Shown: positions 42,727 to 50,809 of the stretch, in pieces
Layout: every line of letters begins with the position of its first letter
How positions within the stretch are numbered: position 1 is the first letter of the stretch
DNA from: Alphaproteobacteria bacterium
GTDB taxonomy: Bacteria; Myxococcota_A; UBA796; GCA-2862545
Direction: 5' to 3'
Assembly (NCBI GenBank): GCA_020632875.1
Contig: JACKET010000002.1
Coordinates: 620,001-684,000, forward strand
Length of the DNA: 64,000 nucleotides
Notes under the pieces: generated by a model
What the model saw: only the letters and a program-made list of their open reading frames with translations
Database searches by the model: none
What the model was told of the DNA's origin: nothing
Position numbers and translations under genes: made by a program

Positions 42727-45700
42727 ATGGCCCGAATCGTCGCGGACACCCCTGGCCTGGCCGCGCTCGCGCGTCGGGCCGGGCATCACGTCGCCGCCGA
42801 CCACGTCGACGCGCGCCTGCTCCGCGCCGTCGAGGCCGTGCTGCTCGAGGGCACCGATGCCTGGGACCGCCTGCGGGGGTGGCGCGCCGGCGGGGTGCGG
42901 GCGGGCGCGGTCATCCTGACGCGGGCGGCCCCCCCGGTGGACCGCGCGCGGCTGGAGCCCGTCGTGCTGCTGCGCGAAGCGGCACCGGAGGCTCTCGACG
43001 TCGCGCTGGAGCGCCTCTTCGACGGTCGACCCGCTGGGACCCTCGAGCTGGCCGAGGGCCGCGTGGATCTGGACCGCGGGGTCTTCCGCCGCTCGATGGG
43101 GCGGGACGTGGGGCTGACGACCCAGGAGGTCCGGCTGCTGGGCTACCTGGGCGCGCGCTCGGGTCGGCCCATCTCGCGCGAGGAGCTGCAGCTCCAGGTG
43201 TGGGACCACATGAAGCCCGTGCCCACGAGGGCCGTCGACATGGCGGTGTCGCGCGTGCGCAAGAAGATCGAGGCGCGCCACGACCACCCGCGGTCGCTGC
43301 TGACCGTGCGCCACGGCGGGTACCGCCTGTTGCTCGGCCACGCGCGGGGAGCGACCTCGCGCGTGGCGTACGTCGGCCACGTCGAGCTGGAGCGCGAGCT
43401 GCGCGGGCTGCTGGCGCGCGACCGGGTGCTCGTGCTCATCGGCCCGCCGGGCGTGGGGAAGTCGGCGACCGCGAGGCAGCTCGTCCCGGCGGGGGCCGGG
43501 CCGGTGGTCGACCTCTACGGCGTCGACCGGCTCGACGCGGTGCCGGGGCACATCGCGATGGCGCTCCGAACGCCGCTCCCCGACGCGCTCGACGTCGACG
43601 CGGGCCTTCGATGGGTGCTCGACGCCCTCGGCAGGACGGGAGCCTCGCTGGTGCTCGACCACGTCGACGCGCTGCCCGGGCTCGCGGCGCGCGTGGCGGC
43701 GCTGGTGGGGCCGGAGGGCGTGTCGGTGGTGCTGACGGCACGCGCCGCGCCGCCCACCGGAGACGTGCAGGTGCGCCGCATCCCGCCGCTCGATGCCGAG
43801 GAGGCCGCCGAGCTGCTGCGCCAGCGCGCGGAGAGGGCGGGCGGGACGATCGATCCGGCGCTGGCGCTCGAGCTGGCCCCGCTGCTCGACGGCCTGCCGC
43901 TCGCCATCGAGCTCGCCGCGGGGCGGGTCCGGGCCCTCGGCGCGGCCGGACTGAAGCAGTGGATGGACGCCCGGCTCGACGTGCTCGGCGGAGGGCAGGG
44001 GAGGCACGCCACGCTGCGCACGGCCATCGAGGGCTCGTGGGCGCGGCTCGGCCCGGCGGCGCGGCACCTGCTCGCCGTGCTCACGGCGTTCGACGGGCCG
44101 TTCGAGCCGCTCGACGCATCCTCGGTCGCACCCGACCCCATCGTGCAGCCGTGGATCGAGCTCGTCGACAGCAGCCTCGTGCATCCCGATCCGGGCGGAT
44201 TCCGCCTGCTGCACGCCATCCGCGACTTCGCGGCCGAGCGCCTGCCCGAGGTCGCCGCAGAGGCGCGCCGGGCGCACCTCGCGTGGCTGGTCCCGCACGT
44301 GGGGGCCTGGGTGGGCGCGCTGCGCGGCGTCGGGGCGCGTGAGGCGTTCGACCAGCTGGTGCGTCGGCGCGCCGAGCTGGAGGCCGGGCTCGCGCGGGGC
44401 GCGCCACCCGAGGCCCTCATCACGCTGGTGGAGGGGCTCGACGCGCTCCTGTGGACGTACGGCACCGAGCTCGAGCGGCTCGAGCTGTACGCGCGCGTCG
44501 AAGAGGCGATGGCCGGCAGCCCCGTCGCGGCGGGTCGTCTGCTGCTGCGCCGCGGCCTGACCCTGCAGAACCGCGAGCGCGCGGCGGCCCTGCTTGACCT
44601 CGACCGGGCGGTGGAGCTGTTGCGCGACGAGGCGCCGGAGACCGCGGCGCGCGCAGCGCTCGCGGCCGCCCGCGCGGCCCGGTGGACAGAGGGCACACGC
44701 GCGAGCTGGGCGAGGGTGCGGGGCTTCGAGGGCGAGGCGCTGTCGGACGAGACGCGGCTCCGGATGGAGGCCTGGGGGCTGTTGTGCGCCGAGGTCCTCC
44801 GCGAGGTCGAGCTGCGCGAGTCGACGCGCCGGATGCTCGGGATCGTCGACCAGCTCGAGGTGCGTGGCGCCATCTGGGACGCGTCGCGCGTCGCGCTCGC
44901 CCTGCCGAATCACCTGCGGCTGCTGGGGCTCGGCGACCCGCTCGCCCTCGTCGAGCGCGTGCAGCACTGGACCGAGCAGCTGCCCGACCCGCGCCTGCTC
45001 GGGCAGACGCTGATCTCCGTCGGTGTCGAGTACGGCGCGCTCGGCCAGCTCGACGCCGCGCTCGAGGCGTTCGATCGGGCCGAGGCCATCGTGCGCACCA
45101 TCGAGCCCGTGCGCCGGCTCCAGGTGCTCCAGCAGCGCGCGTGCGCGCTGTACCAGGCCGGCGAGCTCGAGCGCGCCCAGCTCGACCTCGAGCGGTACAC
45201 GGCGTGGTGCGAGGAGGAGGGCAACGCGCTCGGCACGGCCGACGGATGCCTGTTCCTCGCGCCGCTCGCGTGCGAGCGCGGCATGCCCGGGCGGGCCGAG
45301 GCCTACGCGACCCGCGCGATCGACGCGTCGCGGCGGGCCGAGAACGACCACCTGCTGCACCACGCGAGGCTCGCGCTGGGCCTGGCGCAGCTCTACGACG
45401 GACGCCCCGCGGAGGCCGGCGAGACGCTGCGATCCGTCGATGCGAACCTGCTGAGCTCGATGGGGCGCCACCAGCTCGCGACGCGTCTGTGCTGCGCCCA
45501 CCGCATCCTCGGCGCCCCCGATGCGGCGCTCGAGCACGCGATGGTCGCGCTCGCGATGGAGGAGGTCGGGGCGTTCGGGGAGTCCGTGCGGGCCGTGGTG
45601 CTCGCGGGTCGCGCGGCGGATCTCGCCGCTCTCGCGGAGCTCGGCGGCGCGACGGGGGTGCCGATGGCCGCGGAGATCCGGCTGCTCGCGAAGACCTGGC

Positions 45701-45741
45701 GCTTCGCGCTGGGCGCTACGCCTTCGCTCTCGGCAGGGTGA
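42727..45741 (+). CDS. Regulator 2: winged-helix / P-loop ATPase / helical-repeat protein
   Basis: 1004 residues from the ATG at 42727. The parts are the same as in regulator 1: a ~110-residue degenerate receiver-like N-terminus, an OmpR/PhoB-type winged helix at ~128-200 (recognition helix RAVDMAVSRVRKKIE, differing from regulator 1 at one position), Walker A GPPGVGKS near 238, LVLDHVD as Walker B, and LDGLPLAIELAAGRVRALG. The TPR-like C-terminus includes LISVGVEYGALGQLDAALEA and ALYQAGELERAQLDLERY. It is the downstream partner of lipoprotein B. The 3' end overlaps the convergent TIGR02996 gene by 26 bp, so antisense transcription there is possible. Confidence 0.85.
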   Translation: MARIVADTPGLAALARRAGHHVAADHVDARLLRAVEAVLLEGTDAWDRLRGWRAGGVRAGAVILTRAAPPVDRARLEPVVLLREAAPEALDVALERLFDGRPAGTLELAEGRVDLDRGVFRRSMGRDVGLTTQEVRLLGYLGARSGRPISREELQLQVWDHMKPVPTRAVDMAVSRVRKKIEARHDHPRSLLTVRHGGYRLLLGHARGATSRVAYVGHVELERELRGLLARDRVLVLIGPPGVGKSATARQLVPAGAGPVVDLYGVDRLDAVPGHIAMALRTPLPDALDVDAGLRWVLDALGRTGASLVLDHVDALPGLAARVAALVGPEGVSVVLTARAAPPTGDVQVRRIPPLDAEEAAELLRQRAERAGGTIDPALALELAPLLDGLPLAIELAAGRVRALGAAGLKQWMDARLDVLGGGQGRHATLRTAIEGSWARLGPAARHLLAVLTAFDGPFEPLDASSVAPDPIVQPWIELVDSSLVHPDPGGFRLLHAIRDFAAERLPEVAAEARRAHLAWLVPHVGAWVGALRGVGAREAFDQLVRRRAELEAGLARGAPPEALITLVEGLDALLWTYGTELERLELYARVEEAMAGSPVAAGRLLLRRGLTLQNRERAAALLDLDRAVELLRDEAPETAARAALAAARAARWTEGTRASWARVRGFEGEALSDETRLRMEAWGLLCAEVLREVELRESTRRMLGIVDQLEVRGAIWDASRVALALPNHLRLLGLGDPLALVERVQHWTEQLPDPRLLGQTLISVGVEYGALGQLDAALEAFDRAEAIVRTIEPVRRLQVLQQRACALYQAGELERAQLDLERYTAWCEEEGNALGTADGCLFLAPLACERGMPGRAEAYATRAIDASRRAENDHLLHHARLALGLAQLYDGRPAEAGETLRSVDANLLSSMGRHQLATRLCCAHRILGAPDAALEHAMVALAMEEVGAFGESVRAVVLAGRAADLAALAELGGATGVPMAAEIRLLAKTWRFALGATPSLSAG

Positions 45742-47401
45742 CGTTCGGCGTTCCGGCCGGGATCCGCGCGACGATGGCGTCGATCACCTCGGGCTCGACG
45801 GTGCCCTTCATGCGGAACGACACGCTCGCGACCCGCGGCAGGTGGGTCAGGAACCTCAGGGGCTCGACGAACCAGTTCGGGTACTGGCGCGGGTCGCGCA
45901 CGCTCGGTGGGTAGACCGCCTGCAGCTCGGTGAACACGGCGTGCACGCCGTCGTCGCGGCGCACGTAGCTCCGCGCGAAGTGCGAGTACCGCATCCGGAA
46001 GTGCACGCTCGACCGCGGTAGGGCGTCGAGCCACCACGCGTCGGTCTCGCCGCTGTGCTCCCCCAGGCCCCACAGCACGACCTCGCGGATCTTCGACAGC
46101 CACGGCACGAGCGCGGGGTCGCGGTCGCGATCGTCGGAGTGGTACGAGAAGAGCTGGATGACCTCGAGGTCGGGGAAGGCGTCGAGGATGCGGGCGTGAT
46201 CCATCGCGTGGGCGGGGATCTCGGCCTCGAGGTGGACGATGCCGGGCGGGGGGGCGTCGAGTAGCGCCTGCACCTCGTCCCACGTGGGGCTGGTGCCGTG
46301 TTCGTCGAACGCGAAGCCCACGATGCTCCGCGTGTCGTCGGGGTCGGGGACGAGCGTGGAGCCGATGCGCTTCAGCGAGACGAGGTTCGGATGCGTGTAG
46401 TGCGCCACCGTCGACCCCAGCTGCTCGACTGTGCGCCAGGCGGGATCGGCCATCACCGCGGGCTTGATGCGCTTCGGCTTCGCCGTGATGCTCGACAGCA
46501 GGCCGCGACGCCAGCGCGCGGTGCGGGGCTCGACGCTCGGCCCGAGCGAGCCGAGCCACACGGCGTTGTTCGCCTTGGCCAGCGCGGCCATCTCCTTCTT
46601 CTCGGCGGGCTTCAGCACCCGCTCTTCGGCGTCGAGCTGGAGGCGGGCGAACCGGCCGCGCGCGTCGCCGGCTTCGAGCAGCGCGTCGACCCACACGAGC
46701 ACCGCGCCCGTGTCGGCGGGATCGCGGAGCACCCCGGCGTAGAGGGCCTCTGGATCGACCCCGCTCGCGCGTCGCTGCGCGAAGGGCCGGGCGACGGTGC
46801 GGGCCACGGCGTCGTCCAGGCCGTCGAGGTCGGTCTCGCCGGGCTCTGGCAGCTTGGACAGCACGCGGTCGATGCCCTCGAGCTGGCTGTCCTCGAAGTC
46901 GGTGTAGTCGCCGTCGTCCATCTGGTCGCGAACGGCCTGCACCGCGGCGCGGCGGGCCTCGAGGGGCGCCCGCATCCGCGGGTCGGCCACGTGCGCCACG
47001 GCGCGGAAGTACCCGGTCCACGCGGGCCGGCTGGACGAAGACCTCTGCTGGAACGCGTCGGGGAAGGCCATCAGGGCAGGGGTGGCCCGCGGGTCGGGCG
47101 GCAGGTTCACGAGCCGGTCGAAGCGGGCCCGCACGTCCTTCGCGGTGCCGTCGGGCAGCACGGCGAGCAGGGTGCCGAGCTGCACGTGCTTCGCCTCGCC
47201 GAAGCGGGCCTCCCACGCGGTCTGGAGCTGCTTGCGGGGCACGTCGAGCGGCGGGAGCGCAGCGGTCGCGTGGTCGGACAGGGCGTCGAGCGCGTCGGCG
47301 AGCGCCGGGCTGCGCGTGCGGCCCCAGATCCCGACGAGCTCGATCAGCGCGCCCTCCCAGTCGTCCGCATCCAGCGCAGCGATGGCTTCTGCGATTCCCA
47401 T
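45716..47401 (-). CDS. TIGR02996-domain protein with leucine-rich-like C-terminal part
   Basis: 561 residues from the ATG at 47401, with GGAGGGG directly upstream. Residues ~215-255 match the TIGR02996 repeat-companion domain (LYAGVLRDPADTGAVLVWVD, then ALLEAGDARGRFARLQLDAE), a ~40-residue module seen in Planctomycetes and Myxococcota in front of leucine-rich-like repeats. The C-terminal half has repeated LEVIQLFSYHSDD / IREVVLWGLGEHSG strands in keeping with this. The N-terminus is helical. Function is unknown. It lies just downstream of the kinase-FGE gene on the same strand (20-bp gap), so the two probably form an operon. Confidence 0.75.
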   Translation of the reverse strand: MGIAEAIAALDADDWEGALIELVGIWGRTRSPALADALDALSDHATAALPPLDVPRKQLQTAWEARFGEAKHVQLGTLLAVLPDGTAKDVRARFDRLVNLPPDPRATPALMAFPDAFQQRSSSSRPAWTGYFRAVAHVADPRMRAPLEARRAAVQAVRDQMDDGDYTDFEDSQLEGIDRVLSKLPEPGETDLDGLDDAVARTVARPFAQRRASGVDPEALYAGVLRDPADTGAVLVWVDALLEAGDARGRFARLQLDAEERVLKPAEKKEMAALAKANNAVWLGSLGPSVEPRTARWRRGLLSSITAKPKRIKPAVMADPAWRTVEQLGSTVAHYTHPNLVSLKRIGSTLVPDPDDTRSIVGFAFDEHGTSPTWDEVQALLDAPPPGIVHLEAEIPAHAMDHARILDAFPDLEVIQLFSYHSDDRDRDPALVPWLSKIREVVLWGLGEHSGETDAWWLDALPRSSVHFRMRYSHFARSYVRRDDGVHAVFTELQAVYPPSVRDPRQYPNWFVEPLRFLTHLPRVASVSFRMKGTVEPEVIDAIVARIPAGTPNVTLPRAKA

Positions 47402-47421
47402 GTCCCCTCCGGGCGCCGAGG

Positions 47422-49719
47422 CTACCCCGTGGAGCGGGCCAGGCGGAACCCGATGCACTGGTTCGTGCCGCGACGGCTCAACACCCGGCTCACGGGGTAC
47501 ACCGCGGTGCTCCACCCGTTGCCACGCGCGATCGCCTTCCCGGCGTTCGGGCGCCACCGCGCGAGCATCGACATCGTCCCGCAGTGCACGTCGCCCACGC
47601 CATCGCACCAGTCCTGCGCGTTGCCGCCGAGCCCGCGCACGCCGTAGGGGCTCACGTCCAGCGGCACCTCCGAGATCCGCGCGGGGCCACGCACCGGCGA
47701 GCCCACGAGCCGGCTGAAGGTGTCCTCCCGCCGGAGGCCCCACGGATACGGGCGCCCGTCGGCGCCACGCGCCGCCTTCTCCCACTCCAGCACGCCCGGC
47801 AGCCGCCACGGGAGGCCGGTCTTCGCTGCGTACCAGTCGGCGTAGGCCTTCGCGGAATCGATACCGATCCACAGGATGGGCCAGTCGAGGGGCCACGCGT
47901 CGCCATCCTCGTCCTCGAACGAGCCGAAGCGACCGTCCACACGGCGGACCGCACCGCCATCGGGGGTGTGTCGATCGGCCTCGTCGGACCTTCCCGCCGC
48001 GTCGAGCCACCGCAGGAACTCGAGGTACTCGCCCACGGTCACGGGGTCGCGCTTGATCACGAAGTCGGCCGCCCAGAGCATCCACATCACGAAGCCCCCG
48101 CCGATGAGCTCTTCGTGACCGGCGTAGAACCGGCCCCGCGGCACGAACACGTCGTCTTCGGCGAGCTCGCCGGTGCGCGGGAGGCGCAGCGGCCCCAGGG
48201 GAGCCCCGTCGATCCGCGCGTCGGTCCATGCGCCGCTCCGCGGGATCTTCACGGGCAGGCGCGTCGTCTCGCATGCGGGATGCGACACCGTGAGGATCCA
48301 CGAGCCGGACGGGAGAACCACGGGCCCGAGGGGCGTCGAGCCCAGCTCGACCGGGCTCCCTTCGACCATGCGCCCGCGGAGCACCGTCTCGACGGGCCTG
48401 GCGACCACCTTCGCACCCGGGGGATCGGTCTCGAGCGAGAACGTGCCGCGACCGTCTGCATAGTCGGCGAGCCACGTGCGGTCGGGATGCTCGACGGGCA
48501 GGCGGTCGACGTGGTGCCGCAGGCGCTGCAGGAGGTGCGGCGCCGATTCGAGGGTCCGCGCCTCGTTCTGTTGGTGGAGCGCGGCGTAGCCATGGGCCAG
48601 CAGGAGCTGGGCCTCGACGAGATCGGGGGCGAGCTCGACGGCGGTGTGGAGGTCGAACATGCCCGCGTCGATCGCCGCCACGCTCTCGCGCATGGCGGCC
48701 GTGCCGGCGTCTTCGAGGGCCCAGGCCGCTTCGCGCGCCTCCATGGAGGCCGTGTCGATCAAGGTGTCGAGGGCGTCGCGCGCGGCGAACAGGTCGCGTC
48801 GCCCGTCGGCGAACCGGTCGCGCGAGCGCTGGAACGCGGCCTTCGCGTCTTCGACGAGGGCTTCGGCGCGCAGGCGCTGCGTGTGGCCGGACAGCCAGCG
48901 CTCGAGCACGTCGGCGAACGCGTGGCCCGACGGGGGACGGTCCTCGGGACGCGGCGCCATCGCGGCCTCGGCGAGCGACTCGAGCCCATCCAGGCCGTAG
49001 GCGACGGGCGGACCGCCGATGACCTCGCGGAGGATGCGCCCGAGCGCGTACACGTCGGTGGCGGGCCCGACCCTGTCGCCTTCGCCGCGCGCCTGCTCGG
49101 GCGCCATGTACCGCGGGGTGCCCACGATCTCGTCGCGTCGGGCGGGTGCGCCCGGAGTGGCGCGCACGGCGTCGGGCCCGCCGAGCGCCTCGAGCACGCG
49201 CGCGATCCCCCAGTCGACGAGGTACACCGCGCCCTCCGCCGTGAGCATGATGTTCTCGGGCTTCAGGTCGCGGTGGACGACCCCCCGCTCGTGGGCGTGG
49301 CCCACCGCACGGGCCGCGGTGAGCACGGCCTCGAGCAGGCGTCGCGTGGAGGCGAGATCCCCGTCGGAGGCGGCGATGGCGGCACCGAGCGTGCGGCCCT
49401 GCACCACGGGCATCGTGTAGTACATCCGCCCGTCGTCGAGCGTGCCCCAGTCGAGCACGGGGAGGATGGCGGGATGCGTGAGCTGCGCGGTGGTGCGGGC
49501 CTCGGCCACGAAGCGCGCGACGAGCGCGGTGCTGGCGGTCAGTGCGGGGCGCAGGCGCTTCAGCGCGACGTGGCGGTCGAGCCAGGTGTCGTGCACCCGG
49601 ACGACCTCGCCCATGGCGCCCTCGCCGAGCGGCCCGAGCTCGCGGTACCGCTCTTCGGACGGCACGGGTGCCTCGCCGGTCTCGTCGTCGAACGCGAACG
49701 TGCCGCTGGTGTGCTTCAC
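47422..49719 (-). CDS. Ser/Thr kinase fused to a formylglycine-generating-enzyme (sulfatase-modifying factor) domain
   Basis: 765 residues. Residues ~25-290 are a Hanks kinase: LGEGAMGEVVRVHD, catalytic VALKRLRP, HRDLKPEN near 150, and VDWGIA where DFG is usual. The activation segment is GTPRYMAPEQARGEG. A helical/TPR-like linker (~290-430) and a PEGA-like beta segment (GSTPLGPVVLPSGSWILTVS) follow. Residues ~530-765 are an FGE-sulfatase domain (FVIKRDPVTVGEYLEFLRWL; GLPWRLPGVLEWEKAARGAD; GGNAQDWCDG; RGTNQCIGFRLAR). In such fusions the FGE domain often acts as a sensor or is catalytically changed. The N-terminal kinase is cytoplasmic, because no membrane segment is present. Confidence 0.9.
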   Translation of the reverse strand: MKHTSGTFAFDDETGEAPVPSEERYRELGPLGEGAMGEVVRVHDTWLDRHVALKRLRPALTASTALVARFVAEARTTAQLTHPAILPVLDWGTLDDGRMYYTMPVVQGRTLGAAIAASDGDLASTRRLLEAVLTAARAVGHAHERGVVHRDLKPENIMLTAEGAVYLVDWGIARVLEALGGPDAVRATPGAPARRDEIVGTPRYMAPEQARGEGDRVGPATDVYALGRILREVIGGPPVAYGLDGLESLAEAAMAPRPEDRPPSGHAFADVLERWLSGHTQRLRAEALVEDAKAAFQRSRDRFADGRRDLFAARDALDTLIDTASMEAREAAWALEDAGTAAMRESVAAIDAGMFDLHTAVELAPDLVEAQLLLAHGYAALHQQNEARTLESAPHLLQRLRHHVDRLPVEHPDRTWLADYADGRGTFSLETDPPGAKVVARPVETVLRGRMVEGSPVELGSTPLGPVVLPSGSWILTVSHPACETTRLPVKIPRSGAWTDARIDGAPLGPLRLPRTGELAEDDVFVPRGRFYAGHEELIGGGFVMWMLWAADFVIKRDPVTVGEYLEFLRWLDAAGRSDEADRHTPDGGAVRRVDGRFGSFEDEDGDAWPLDWPILWIGIDSAKAYADWYAAKTGLPWRLPGVLEWEKAARGADGRPYPWGLRREDTFSRLVGSPVRGPARISEVPLDVSPYGVRGLGGNAQDWCDGVGDVHCGTMSMLARWRPNAGKAIARGNGWSTAVYPVSRVLSRRGTNQCIGFRLARSTG

Positions 49720-50326
49720 CCGCCCCCCGCGGGACTATAGCGGTCCCACGGCCCGTTCGCAGCGCCGGGCGACGCGGGGTGGATCGCTCCTGCTGATGAC
49801 CTGCAGGGGTCTATGGTGCGCTTGGTCCGCCATCCGGTCATGAAACGCACAGAAGACTACGCATTCAAAACGTCGACGGGACGTGTGAGTGTGAGTGCGA
49901 TGCCATCACAGGCCGTCGTCGGTGGCAGGCGAGTGGCGTTCGCGACCCCTCTCCTGTCCGCCGATCGCGAGGCACTGCGTGCCCCGTGGAGGGCTGTTTC
50001 GACGATGATCGAGGTTGTGCGAGCATTATCTGGGCCCGTGTGAGTGCTGTGTGATTAAGCGTGCGGGTGACAGAATGGTGAAAGAATCCGGGTGTTTCCA
50101 GAATGTGATTCGAGTGTGATAGGTAAAAATCGGCGTTTAATCCAAACAGTTTGAAGTCGTGTCCCGTCTGCCCAACCAGGTTCTGGGAGGATCCGAAATG
50201 CGTGCTAATGTTCATTCATCGGAACGGGAGACCCCCGCTTCCCCGAAGACACCCCTCTGGGTTCGCGCGCTGTCTGTGCGTTCGTCCTGATCTATTCGCG
50301 ACTCTTCTCACGGACCGGAGGCCGCC
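49720..50326. other. 607-bp intergenic region with lower-GC segment
   Basis: No gene was accepted here. From about 50030 to 50230 the sequence is clearly less GC-rich than anything else in the window and has several TGTGA/GTGTGA words (for example TGTGAGTGCTGTGTGATT near 50040). It must hold the kinase-FGE promoter near 49740 and that of the gene at 50327. Two short ORFs (49813-50043 plus strand; 49865-50215 minus strand) do not follow the local codon bias. Confidence 0.4.
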
Positions 50327-50800
50327 ATGCACCTCAACTCCACGCATCTCGACGCCATCGACAACGAAGTCTCTCTCTCGGGTGGGCTCGCTCCCGAGGA
50401 TGTCTCGGTGCTCGAGCAGGCCATCGCCGAGGGCGCGCTGGGCGAGCTCATCCTCGACATCCAGGGCACCGCGCTGATGCTGCTCGACGACGACGAGGCC
50501 CCTGCGCCGGTCACGCGTCGCGCGTTCGACCTCGACGCGTCGCTCCCGCCCGCGGTCGGCGAGATCGCGGCGCCTCGCGCCCTGCGGCCGTCCGAGATCG
50601 CGACGGTTCCTCCACTGCCCGTGCGCGAGGCGGCTCCGCCGCCGGTTCGCGCGGTGCCTTCGAAGCCTGTCGATCGGCCGCGGTCCCCCCGGAGCCCGAG
50701 CAATCCCCCCCGCTCGGAATCCAGGGTGTGGACCGCGGCCGTCATCGCCAGCTCGGCGCTCTGTGCGGCTGCCGCGACCCTGTGCGTGCTCTCGGTCTGA
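50327..50800 (+). CDS. Tail-anchored membrane protein of unknown function
   Basis: 157 residues; GGAGG lies 5 nt before the ATG. The N-terminal ~50 residues are helical and acidic (EDVSVLEQAIAEGALGELIL). Residues ~60-130 are a Pro-rich, Ala- and Arg-rich linker, and the last ~22 residues (TAAVIASSALCAAAATLCVL) form a single transmembrane helix that ends the protein. No family was recognised. The long, low-GC leader upstream suggests complex regulation. Confidence 0.7.
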   Translation: MHLNSTHLDAIDNEVSLSGGLAPEDVSVLEQAIAEGALGELILDIQGTALMLLDDDEAPAPVTRRAFDLDASLPPAVGEIAAPRALRPSEIATVPPLPVREAAPPPVRAVPSKPVDRPRSPRSPSNPPRSESRVWTAAVIASSALCAAAATLCVLSV

Positions 50801-50809
50801 GCCGGGGCC

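Noticed and set aside
49865..50215. 116-codon minus-strand ORF in the low-GC leader
   Set aside because: Codon usage and composition differ from all real genes here; no ribosome site or recognisable family.
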